Of a stretch of 64,000 nt of DNA, positions 45,301 to 55,174 are shown one piece after another. Within the stretch, counting starts at the first letter, position 1, and each line of letters starts with the position of its first letter. The position numbers and the translations under genes are program-made. This stretch comes from Fennellomyces sp. T-0311 (taxonomy: Eukaryota; Mucoromycota; Mucoromycetes; Mucorales; Lichtheimiaceae): contig JALLLT010000011.1 in NCBI GenBank assembly GCA_025266875.1, positions 868,001 through 932,000 of the forward strand, read 5' to 3'. The notes below the pieces were generated by a model. It made no database searches. It worked only from the letters and a program-made list of their open reading frames with translations, and was not told where the DNA came from.

Positions 45301-46170
45301 TTTGGAGTCTCTTGTGTTCCTTTTTTTCGGTGTATGCATATTGCGTGCGTGAGCGCGTGTGTGATGCAAATGTTTGTCTCTTGTATGCCATAGATGCCTT
45401 GTATGTGGCAGCGCCGATTTGTGTGCCAGTGGTGTGACAATGCCCTTGCGTATGTCAATATGCGTCTTGTATACCAAATCCTTGTATGCCCGTGCCCTTG
45501 ATTATGCCAATGATGTATATTCCGTCGTCCTCATGTGTGCCGAAGCCCGTGTGTTTCTGCCAATGATGCTTGCCAATGATGTTTGCCAATGATGTGCGCC
45601 AATGGTGTTTGCCAATGATGTGTGCCAATGATGTGCGCCAATGTGTTTCAACATATGCCATGTGTGCCAATGCTTGTGTCTTGCGTGTCAGTCCTTTGTG
45701 CGGCTACGTAATCCATCGCGTTGCCTTGATAAAGGTGATCCATTAGATTGTCTCTTGAATGGGATTGCTGGTTTCGAATAGCCTCAGCACCATAAGAATG
45801 TTCAACGAGCTGGTTTCTCTTCGGTTGGATGTGATGTATGTGATTCTTGGCGCCATCAGCACCGTAGCTGTGTTTGACGAATCCGTGCTTTCAAAGTCCC
45901 ATGGATGAAGAGACGGGTAATGTTTCCCAATGTGTGCTCCCGGCACTGTTCCTTGAGTTCACCGCTCCCGAGATGGATATGAGTAGCAGACGCCTGACAG
46001 AGGCACCATAAAAATGTTCAACGTCTTGGCGCGCCTTCCAGGGACACGCTTGTTTCATGCGGCTCTCTCTACGCTATAAGACGAACATAAGTTTCGTTTT
46101 GTTTTCAATGACAACTGATTCATCACTTACCCAAACTCGGGCGGCTAAACACCCATCTGCGCGCCATACA
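45301..46170. other. Low-complexity flank with a short tandem array
   Basis: Contains a 15-16-nt array of GCCAATGATGTGT-type units at about 45555-45650. Otherwise no gene is seen. The flanks are rich in TGTGCCAATG and TTGTATGCC words, suggesting an older, degraded extension of the arrays. Confidence 0.6.
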
Positions 46171-46980
46171 GCGCCTCCAGCGCCGAATCATATGTACACT
46201 GGCACCCCACCAAGGGCCCCATGCCCCCCCCCCCAAACCAGTCCCTCCGTCGCAGAAAGGCCCCCAGTAATCAAGTCGGCGTATCCTGGTCGTTCTGTTG
46301 TTCAACAAGTTGCATCTCAACCTCCTTTCGTAGGGTCGTGAAGCTCTTGCCACTCTTGTGTATCTCTCAGGTAAGTTGTATGAGATAAGGCACTAACATG
46401 TTTCGGCAAGTCTTCCCGACTACGACTGCAACTCTCTAGAGAAACTAGACCTTAGTTCATCCATGTAGCTGACGCGAACAAATGTGTCTTGTGGGATTTC
46501 TGCAGGTCTATGAACATTGAGTTTTCCCAATGCCCACGACCAGATCCGGTGGTTCTGCAAAACTATACATTTCAATTAGTTTACCGCTGTATACTTGTTG
46601 GCTTGTAAACGTACCTTTGATCACGATAATAATACTCGAGAAAACTCAATGTCCATTGGCCACAAGACGCATTTGTTCGCGTCAGCTACCTGGGGAAACT
46701 AACAGCTAGTTTCTCTAGAGAGTTGCAATCGTAGTCTGGAAGGCTTACCGAAACCTGTTAGTGTCTTATCTCATACAACTTACCTGAGAGATACATCAGA
46801 GTGACAAGAGCATCACGACCCAAGGAGGCCGAGATGCAACTCGTTGAACAACAGAACGAGCAGGATACGACGACTTGGTTACTGCGCACCTTCCCACGAC
46901 AGAAAGACCGGAATGGCGGCGACATGAGGTCCTCAATGGGGCGGCAGTGCACATATGATCCGGCGCTGATCTCGCTGGGC
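46171..46980. repeat. Foldback (inverted) repeat, arms about 350 bp
   Basis: The left arm 46171-46530 and right arm 46636-46980 are reverse complements with roughly 80% identity by eye, separated by a loop of about 105 bases. Matching landmarks are CTTACCTGAGAGATAC in the right arm against GTATCTCTCAGGTAAG in the left, and GACGCGAACAAATG against CATTTGTTCGCGTC. Each arm, read outward to loop, contains a consensus GTAAGT donor after the same segment, so the arms may be captured gene fragments. No short TIR or TSD is obvious. A transcript through it would form a long hairpin. Confidence 0.8.
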
Positions 46981-46989
46981 TAGGCCCAG

Positions 46990-47523
46990 CCTACTTGCCA
47001 CCTGCGACTGATAAAATAAAAGAGCATTAGCTTTCAAGTGTTAATTATCCAAGTACCAATGTACTTACCACCAAAATTGGGTATTCCTGTGTCATAGGTA
47101 TGGCATACTGCTCGTCAATGCGAGATGCTGCTTCGGCAGAGGGCGAGGCCCTGGGTATAAGTATGAAGTGTGGGTATATGTGCAAAATTGGTGGGTATAT
47201 AGAAAAGGTATATGGAGAGGGTATATAAGAGGGTATATAGAGAGGGTATAGTCCAGTAAATATAGATAGAGAGAGAGAGAGAGAGAGGGAGGCACTGATT
47301 ATCTAAACTAAGGGGATTTTTTTTGTTTTGTTTTTTTTTTTTTTGAAGGGATCTTTTTTTTTTTGCTTTTGTTTTTTGTCGGGGGGGGGTCTTTTTTTGT
47401 GAGGTTTTTTTTGTTTTTTCTTTTTTTTGTGCTTTTTTTTGTTTTTAGTTACGACTGTTCTATAGAAGATTCATCAGTGATTCTGCTGCTAAAATTTTGA
47501 CAGTTCGTACACAACTTACTTCT
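46990..47523. repeat. Low-complexity region
   Basis: Contains GGGTATAT(A)GAGA repeats at about 47165-47260, a GA run near 47270, and from 47310 to 47450 long T runs broken by G tracts. No gene. Confidence 0.7.
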
Positions 47524-48106
47524 AGTCGCGGTGTTGCTGAAGGAAGTGGTTGGCGACGGCATAGCGACGCGGGTCGCCAACATCTTCATAATCCCGGTTG
47601 CGGGCCCGGAGGTACAGCGACCGCAGGAAGGTGCGGAAGCCGAAGTCCAGTTCCTCCTGCAGTGCAAGGCGCTCGGGAACGCGCCACATTTCAGTCGTTC
47701 GACTGTGCACTTGCTCGTCAGGTGGAGTGATGTTCATGTGGGCAAAAAGCCCGACGAACTCATCATCCACTGTTGGAGGCGGAGGCGGCGGGGGAGGCAT
47801 GTCCTCGAAAAGCGGCTCGGACGATGGCAGGGGAGACATGGCTTCAGAAGGCAACGCAGCCAACCGCGGAGACATGGGCTGGAACAGCACCACAGACGAC
47901 GAGGCTTGGGCCACAGGTGGCAACCGCGGAGACACGACTGCAAGCACGGGCGACAACAGCGGAGACACGGCTGCGGAAAGCAGCGCAGGCGATACGAACG
48001 GTGATGGTAGTTCAGGCGGCACGCGACGAGCACGCGAGAGAACAGTTTGAACGATGCGAATAGCAACGAAAAGGAGAGCAGCAGCGAAAAGCGCGGTGAA
48101 GAACAT
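47524..48106 (-). CDS. Unrecognised single-pass membrane protein, Pro-rich
   Basis: A frame of about 193 aa from the ATG at 48106. An in-frame ATG at 48196 would add 30 residues. An N-terminal hydrophobic segment (FFTALFAAALLFVAIRIVQT) is followed by a basic stop-transfer stretch (RARR). A region of repeated SP-x-L/V motifs and an eight-proline run come next, then a more ordered end with EELDFGFRTFLRSLYLRAR. I recognise no family. GC content and codon use are higher in GC than in the surrounding repeats, which supports a real gene. The location is probably the ER or plasma membrane. No function can be assigned. Confidence 0.55.
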
Positions 48107-48196
48107 GGTTAGAACTGGGGAAAGGAAGAGAAAAAGGGAAAAAAGTCTTTTTTCATTTATTTTGCTATGACCAGAACGCACTTGAAGGTTGGCCAT

Positions 48197-49560
48197 TTTG
48201 TGTTACACATGGAGCCATAAGATCATCCCTTTACCACCTTTTGCCAATGGTGATCCACCATTGCCTTGCATGAGATGCCGCCATGCCGCGAAACAACTTG
48301 ATAAACTGTCATTTGTAGTCATGGCAGTTGTCCCCATGGCGTCCAGAACTTGTCGCCATGCCCAAAACTTCATCCTGGACAGATTCCGGTACCGTTTATG
48401 AAAATTTCTATATGTGGTAATACACTCGGAAGACAATTATCATATAACAGACTGGCCCGGATTCAACGCTTCGTATTTTATTCGAAAAGTAGACGTTCTG
48501 AGGATTCTGTAGACACTCGACGCGTCTCTCTACGTGGCCTGTACGCCACGTTCCGAATTTTGTGTCAGGAGGCGCACGGACATCACGTCTATCATTTCCC
48601 AAACAGGGTTTCATTGTGATCACTGCCACTCCGCTAGGAACACATAGTACTCAATGCGATGGTTAAGACACTGACGTTTCTCATGTTTCCCTTAATGGCT
48701 GTGCTTTTTGTCTCATCTGCCGCGTTACCGCGGAACACGGTTTTTTCATTACGACTGGCAGCGAAACATGCTTTTTTCGGTAGTGTTTGAAGTCTGTCTT
48801 GCAATACCGCATGACTTGTGAAGAAGACTTTTATTGGGTTGAGCTCACCAGTCACTAGAGCGGCTATCCCTTGCTTATGGTTCGTCTTTCAGCGATGTAA
48901 GCCCAATCCAAACATACGTGGTGAACACGAGATTTCACCCAAAGTATTTGGCTTCACGTGATCATTTTTCTGACGAGAACCGCAAGTCGATATGCGTCAG
49001 TCACAGCCACGGTAAACGGTGTACCAATATGGTAGCTGATTTGGAATAACTATTAGAAGCCGCGTATCCAACAATAAGTCTGTTATTGTTTTATTGAACC
49101 GTGCATTGAATTGGCATATGTGTGCTTCCAGTCTGTGGCCGAATTGGATGGCTACGACAAGAAGTGATCTACGCAAAACTAATGATCACTATACGGTTAT
49201 GAAGTAAAAGGGACCTGTGGCTAGATCGATAAGTCCTTGGAAGCATTCGCTGAACTGGCGTCTTTTCACGACGACTCTCGTTTCTTACAATACGTGATAG
49301 AGCTGCCTTTAATGATATCTTTTGTTTCGTGCATGCTTCTCATTGATTGTGGTACAGAATCCGTTCGGACGATGCTACGCTTATTTCCCGGTAACATCAT
49401 GCTTCGTACAAGGACATTTGCTGGTAGAGTGTCACAGTAACACACTGCAAAGTGACCGACGGGATGAGTATATCATGAGCGAAGATTTTACTCTTCTGTC
49501 GTTCTTTACCATATTGGACTACACATCTCTGCCCTTGTAATACAGTGGCCATGTGGATAT
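48197..49560. other. Intergenic, 1.4 kb
   Basis: No supported gene and no repeat structure that I can see. Frames at 48350-48855 and 49237-49540 lack conserved blocks. Confidence 0.5.
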
Positions 49561-49564
49561 GTCC

Positions 49565-49960
49565 AGGGACAGTCAAGTAAAAAGCCGTTTGGATTCAAAA
49601 GTTTTATATGCTCTTGAAGCTTACAATACCGTCTAGAGACCATTACCTGCTGATTGTCGTAAGACTCGGGGAATGACTTTGGGTTTGAATATAGCAAGCC
49701 GAGTGTAGAGCAAGGTCCTGATCTAAAAATAAAGTGGCTCGCTTGATATGGCATGAAGTTCATCGGATTCCATCTGCATTTGCTGGTTGGCAGAAATTGT
49801 GTACACCTAGTTTCCGGATTGCATAAGGAATACTACTTATTACCCATTCGAGTTATCTGTGATGTCATTTTTTATCCATCGCGGTCTACATAAGCAGGCT
49901 TGTAAGCTTAACTCAAGGTATACACAGTAACAGATGTCTGTCACTTTCGAATCGAGCGTT
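49565..49960 (-). pseudogene. LAMTOR2 5' fragment in duplicated block
   Basis: The minus strand here repeats the LAMTOR2 promoter and exon 1 at high identity: the AACTAGGTGTACACAATTTC leader, AACCCAAAGTCATTCC, and ACAATCAGCAG. The start codon is ATA instead of ATG, and similarity stops shortly after the exon 1 donor. It is a truncated copy of the intact gene at 26068. Confidence 0.8.
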
Positions 49961-50009
49961 GCTGTCAATAACCTTACCCTGCTTTTACATACAAAAGATT
50001 ATAGCATAG

Positions 50010-51800
50010 TTTATTCAAATTTTTTGTCTTTTGGGAGTGGATGAAGACGATGACTTAGACGACAGAGGTAGCGAAGAAAAGGGTATGAAGGTGGGGGAAG
50101 GGAGGACCAATCTCTTGGAGCGCGTAGCCGTTGTAATGGCAGTTGATCGCCATTCAAAGTAGTTCTTGTCTTCTCCATCGCAATAAACCCAGTCAACGCA
50201 AGCTCCAAAAATGGTACGATCCTGGCAACATAGTCATCACTGTTACTGTGGTATTCGAGATGCCCGGAGCTTTGAATCCTTGCAATGTAACCGTCCGGAG
50301 AATCCATATCAAGCAGGCAGATCTTGCTACCTGTAGTAACCAATTTTATAAAGTCAACAGCAAAATCATCATAGATATAAAAGCATTCTATAAACCAGAG
50401 ATCACGGAACCGATTACATGCGCATGTCTAAGCATCTGCTCAGTTCTAGCGAGCTGCGCGAGCATGTCATGCATGACAATTGGCATTTTCGTCAGATCAT
50501 CTTTCATTTCCTTCGGCTGACCGCCGTCCTTTCCGATTTCAACACAGCCTGCTTCTTTGCAGCTTGTGCGGTAGTATGATATCCATCTTATGTCCCATTT
50601 TTCTGTGACAAGTTGGATTTAACGCCGCAATTGATCTTTTATTGTTGACAGCATCTGCGTTCGCTTTGCTCGATGCCTCTTTGCTATTGACAAATTAGAG
50701 TTAACAATCTTAGCTAATGTGATACCAAGCTTTAGTATTACTCACCCAACTGAAACAATGTTGCTTCCTGCAACAACGGATTTGACGAGCGACCGCAATT
50801 CGTACAGCTGGTCGCTCTCCAAAATCTTCTCCAAGTCAAAGTCATAAAAATGAAGATGTGCTGTCTTCTGAAGTTCCAAAGATATCCAGGCTTTCAACAG
50901 CTCCTTTACCGGATCGTGTGCGATACCTTGGACGAAATTATAAGCATCAACCGGTGCTTTCTACCAATAGAAAATCGGAAATGTCAGATATTTCAATGGA
51001 TATGTAATTTTAGTTTACACCTTACCAGTGCTTTCACCTCGGAAAGTATTCCCAGCAATTTCATTTGGTAATTGTGGGAAAATAGGATCACCAAAAAGAT
51101 CCATTTTCCCAGTTTTGATCAGCGAGATCAAGCACCAGTGATTGGGCGAGAGTATAATATAGATTCCATATAATGAGGTGACTTATTTACCACGCCGCAG
51201 TCTGCTACGCTTACTGGAAATAGTTGCACTTCTTAGCAAACTCAATGACCTTCTTATCGACGTTCAGCACCACACCATTGGCTCGAACGAGCTTCCAGAA
51301 TTTGGCTTCGTTGAAGTAGCTGAAGTTCTTGAGCATCCTGGCTTTATCGTCCGATGTAAACGAGATATTCAGCTGGGATGATGACGACTTGCCACCACTC
51401 TTGGTTGCTGGGGTAGCAGACGATTTCGCTTTGTCCAGAAATCAATTAGCTCCGCTTTTAATTTTCCATCGGATTTATGCATTTATATACCAGCCTGCCA
51501 GAACTCAATAACCTTACGCGCAACTGCGTCCCAGTTTGGCTGCTTTGTCGATTGCACCGTTTTATGTTCACAGTGAGATTCTAATTTTGCTTTTGCTTGC
51601 ATTAATATAATGTATTCACTGGCTGGATTTTCAACTTCTTTGTTACTTTGTCAAAGTGCCCAACCCACGTCTCTTGATCGTAAATGGTCGTGTGGCTCGC
51701 AACAAAATCAATATTACTGTCAATGAAGCTTTCTAGGCTTGGGTATTTTTTGTTCTTGCGGTACTGTTCGACCCTACGAAAACGCGTTGACCGTTGTATA
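50010..51800 (-). pseudogene. U-family gene, better-preserved copy (probably frameshifted)
   Basis: Multi-exon coding sequence. Segments in reading order are KKYPSLESFIDSNIDF (about 51,750), FTSDDKARMLKNFSYFNEAK, FWKLVRANGVVLNVDKKVIE, SLVLDLADQNWENGSF, DAYNFVQGIAHDPVKELLKA, DFDLEKILESDQLYELRSLV, EAGCVEIGKDGGQPKEMKDD, MPIVMHDMLAQLART and DMDSPDGYIARIQSS, ending near 50010. Introns are short with consensus ends. A one-base shift separates KMGHKMDIIL from the GCVEIG block, so it may be a recent pseudogene. I recall similar uncharacterised proteins being numerous in Mucoromycota, but I cannot verify this. No catalytic motif is visible. Confidence 0.65.
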
Positions 51801-51978
51801 AAGGGGTCGACCCCGTACAGATACTGAGAGTCACTTGCGATGCACCAATTTATCGCCCATATTTATCCTCCGGTGATGGGCTAAATTGCTGTTTCCGCAC
51901 TTTAACTTGGAAGAAAATGCCTAAGGCATCGACTGTAATCCCAGAGCGTCGAGGCTATTTCACAGGGGTTCAGCCCCA

Positions 51979-52050
51979 GCGACAGTAATAGCAGTAACGA
52001 TAGCTCGACCACGGATATAGTGAGATTGACCATGACGTCGCCATCATGAG
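51979..52050 (+). pseudogene. Fragment of the BCS1/LAMTOR1 3' junction
   Basis: GACAGTAATAGCAGTAACGA and the following bases repeat the end of the BCS1-like gene (37265-37300). After a deletion of about 54 bases, the repeat continues with GTGAGATTGACCATGACGTC, matching the LAMTOR1 3' coding end (37356-37391, minus strand). It is too short to be functional. It shows that the 49.6-52.05 kb block contains copied pieces of the 25-38 kb gene region. Confidence 0.8.
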
Positions 52051-52055
52051 CCCAT

Positions 52056-52534
52056 ATAGAAACTTCATATATCTGTATGTATATGAGAAGGAAGGTTGTT
52101 TTTATATGTACTTCTGTGCTTCCATTATTCTGGCACTTAGTCGAAGGCACTCAGCAGCCCTCACTATATCCAGTGATCACGATCACCAAGTGACTGAATG
52201 CTACTTTCTATAGTTATACACACGTTACTGTTACGCGAAAATTCTTCGGTATTGTCGTCACCGGCAACATCATCATAAGCGTTTTTCCGAAGTAAAGTGT
52301 TTTTAAAGGCTTCAAGGAGCGTATAGTTATATGATTTAACAACCCTTTTCATTGATATCCTTCTATACGTACCATGTAATTACATTTGTAATATAATTGT
52401 ATCACAATATATAGAACGCTGGTGAGACGCCCAAGCCGATCTAAAACATTATTCACTATTATCTTCTACTCTTCAGTGATAATTTATTAGTCAGGCTTCT
52501 GATTACACATCACGGAATAGTCAGTAACATTGCA
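52056..52534. other. Intergenic, 3' side of F-box array
   Basis: About 480 bases, AT-rich, no supported gene. Confidence 0.5.
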
Positions 52535-54634
52535 TTAATGAAGGGCACTTTTTCTCTTTTCATATTGTACATAGTCAGTGGTAACATATTCGCACGCCTT
52601 CACTTTAAGAATTTGTACTGAACTATATTCTATACTAACTATTGCCTGCACTCCTTCGTCTGTCAAATTCGGCAAGTTTTCGAGGTCGATAGTTGTCAGG
52701 CGCTTGGAACCGCCCAAAAGTACCATGTGGCTGTCGTTTACCGAGGCCATATCGGCTAGTTTTATGTATGTCAGCTGGTTACCAACGGTGTTAAAGAATT
52801 CGGTTACTCCTGCATCAGTGACGCTCCTCAGGCTGCAAAGATGAACCTTTTGCAATGTCTTGATCTTTGCCAAGAAAGAAAGCACAGTGTCTGTTATTTC
52901 TGAACAGTATCGAAGCGTGACAGATTCCAAGGACTGCTCTGATTGGGAAACCAGAGCATATCTCTCAAATAATCGGATCAAACTTGACTCCTGGTTTGTG
53001 TTTACCACATGGGATAGTCGAAGTGTGGTAAGAGCAGGAAGGTGAATAATTGTATCGACCACATCGCATATGTTATGCACATCTACCATGCAAAGGTACG
53101 ACAGTCTAGTTGTCTCCTGAATTGATCGTAACATAAGCTGCTGTATCCCTTCGAGTGGCCAAAATGTTAGACTGGTCAGCTTTTTAAGCTTGAAGTCCGG
53201 ATACATTGTGTAAATTTGGTGGAGCTCGTGACCCAATATGTCTGCAATATTTGTGAATAAAATCTCCAGCGTGTCCATGTTATTGTAGAGCAGTGGTAAG
53301 ATAGCTGATGCGGGTACCGCCACTCCTCCGTTATTTGTATAGATTTCCCGAAGTCCTTGGGTTTGTGGACACATTTCTTGTAACTCTGGAACTCGATCGT
53401 TATGGTTGCTGTGATTGTATCCAAGGATCTCCAGATTTTGGCCATAAGTATTAATCGGTTCAAGAACTGATGTGTCGCATCCATTCATAACAAGGCGTCG
53501 CAACTTTTTGCACCGTTGTAATATTGCTCGTATGTGCGACCCGGTGATGGAAGTTGACTGGAGCTCCAAGTTGATAAGTGAATCACTATCATTTAATAAT
53601 GAAAAATTGCCACCCAAGACAGACATGGGAAGTTCTGCCGAGAGTTGTAGATCCGTCAAGTTACGGCACGATAACAGGATTTCTGCCATGGAAAGCGTAT
53701 ATTGGCTACTTCCAAGGTTGACTTGCAGCCTTGTCAACGTGGATTGAACCTGCCAAAAAGCTGTCGAAAGCATAATTATATGGGAGCGGAGGTTCTCTTG
53801 AGTCATCGTGAGGGCTAATAAGTAATGTTCATACGATATAATTAATAAAAAAAGTGAATAGACGAGTTGCTCATGTGCAAGTACCGTACCTGTGATTTTG
53901 AGTGACTTGACCTTTGTAAGATGCCCCTCCCGTAGTCGTTTTATACATGCAAATTGTGTCACTTCAGAAGTTGTATTCAGTGTTAAAAACTTGATATGCT
54001 GACCGATTGATGGGATGATATGAAGAAGCTGAGTATGTTCTTGACCTTCATGGATCGTCAAGTTCTTCCAAGCAATTGAACAATCGATAACTTGGGTATG
54101 CCAAACCTTGGAGACCAAAAGACAAGTCAATTTAACTCTTTGGGGTAGCTGAGCAATAATTTCGCTGCTGACTTCAGCAGGAAGGTGAGCTATAAAATCG
54201 ACGCGTTTCTCGTTTATGCCTTCCGCCATTGACTTTGCAGTAACGAGCTGCTCTGTATATACTGGTTCTGTCTTTACGGCTTCGATTCCTTGGTTATAGA
54301 TCTTGATTGCATCTCTCTGCCGTCCATACATTGAAAGCAAATTGCCTTTCCGAAGGTATCCAGCGGCATATGTAGGTGCCATTTTGATCATCTGATTGCA
54401 ATCAGACATGGCTAAGCCGAATTGGCCTTGCATTGAATGCGCATGTGATCGAGCGTCGAGGAGGGCGAGGGGTAGCTTGGATAGACACGTCTGACCAATT
54501 ATACTGGAGGCATATTGAATCGTTTGTTGATGATCTCGTGCTTCGATAGCATGATATAGATTTTGGATCAGGCTTGGTAAAGATTTCAGTAAACCGATAT
54601 AGAGAACTGGTGATGGAGTTTCAATGAAGTCCAT
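52535..54634 (-). CDS. TPR/F-box/LRR protein, Pof3/Dia2-like (copy B)
   Basis: Two exons, 53890-54634 and 52535-53814, giving 674 aa if spliced. The intron (53815-53889) is at the same phase-1 site as in the paralogues. It is 75 nt long and has no in-frame stop, so an unspliced 699-aa frame also exists. N-terminal TPR helices (RKGNLLSMYGRQRDAIKIYN), an F-box (IAHLPAEVSSEIIAQLPQ), then leucine-rich repeats (LTTIDLENLPNLTDEGVQAI near the end). By architecture it is a Skp1-binding SCF substrate receptor. It shares promoter words with copy C, so the pair is the youngest duplication. The target is unknown. Confidence 0.85.
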   Translation of the reverse strand: MDFIETPSPVLYIGLLKSLPSLIQNLYHAIEARDHQQTIQYASSIIGQTCLSKLPLALLDARSHAHSMQGQFGLAMSDCNQMIKMAPTYAAGYLRKGNLLSMYGRQRDAIKIYNQGIEAVKTEPVYTEQLVTAKSMAEGINEKRVDFIAHLPAEVSSEIIAQLPQRVKLTCLLVSKVWHTQVIDCSIAWKNLTIHEGQEHTQLLHIIPSIGQHIKFLTLNTTSEVTQFACIKRLREGHLTKVKSLKITGTVLAHEQLVYSLFLLIISYEHYLLALTMTQENLRSHIIMLSTAFWQVQSTLTRLQVNLGSSQYTLSMAEILLSCRNLTDLQLSAELPMSVLGGNFSLLNDSDSLINLELQSTSITGSHIRAILQRCKKLRRLVMNGCDTSVLEPINTYGQNLEILGYNHSNHNDRVPELQEMCPQTQGLREIYTNNGGVAVPASAILPLLYNNMDTLEILFTNIADILGHELHQIYTMYPDFKLKKLTSLTFWPLEGIQQLMLRSIQETTRLSYLCMVDVHNICDVVDTIIHLPALTTLRLSHVVNTNQESSLIRLFERYALVSQSEQSLESVTLRYCSEITDTVLSFLAKIKTLQKVHLCSLRSVTDAGVTEFFNTVGNQLTYIKLADMASVNDSHMVLLGGSKRLTTIDLENLPNLTDEGVQAIVSIEYSSVQILKVKACEYVTTDYVQYEKRKSALH

Positions 54635-55174
54635 TTGAGAATGAAATAAAGAAAGAAAGCTGGTGGAAGGAGAAAGAAGATTTATTAAAGTTTTAAGCCT
54701 TTGTGGTGCACTCTCAGCCGTACATCTAAGCCTACTTCCTTTTGAATATTAGAGGATTGAAACTTCCTTTTAGGTCTCGAAAATATTTGCCTATGTTTAA
54801 ACAGAACACTGATATAATTGGTTTAGTACAATGGAATTTGATGAAGAAATAGGAAAACCCACTTTTCAAAGTACAAAATAGTATGCATATGACGGTGACT
54901 TTCGTGATGCTGCCTTTATTGAACGGTATGTCAATGCGTGACTACTTGAAACTTTTGAAGTAGGATGACATTTTCTGTGAATATCTGAGGCATCTCTTTT
55001 ATGATATCAACACAGCGGTAGAACATACCACACGACAACGTGTAAGAGCATGTATTTGCTTTCTCGCAAAAAGTGTACCCTATTCTCCAGTAATTAATGT
55101 AATCAATTACAAATAATCTGATTCAATGAAAGGAAGTGTTTATCTCGTAAATCTGGGTTTATGTAAAAGTGGAA
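54635..55174. other. Spacer between F-box copies B and C
   Basis: Holds the promoter of copy B. The stretch at 54690-54760 resembles 57330-57385, upstream of copy C, in the order GCACxxTxxAGC, CTAAGCCTAxTTCC and TTTTTG. No gene. Confidence 0.55.

Noticed and set aside
44678..45477. Long minus-strand frames rich in KKEQEKKRTR and mirror frames rich in F, L, S
   Set aside because: All frames are open because the underlying DNA is a 15-17-nt minisatellite without stop words. No non-repeat conserved part or start context supports translation.
45555..45650. Regularly spaced GCCAATGATG repeats resembling a CRISPR-like array
   Set aside because: The units are contiguous, without unique spacers, and the genome is eukaryotic. 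It is a simple minisatellite.
46057..46341. Pro-rich 94-codon frame in the left foldback arm
   Set aside because: It runs into the inverted repeat, and its counterpart in the right arm is in a different frame, so it is not under coding constraint.
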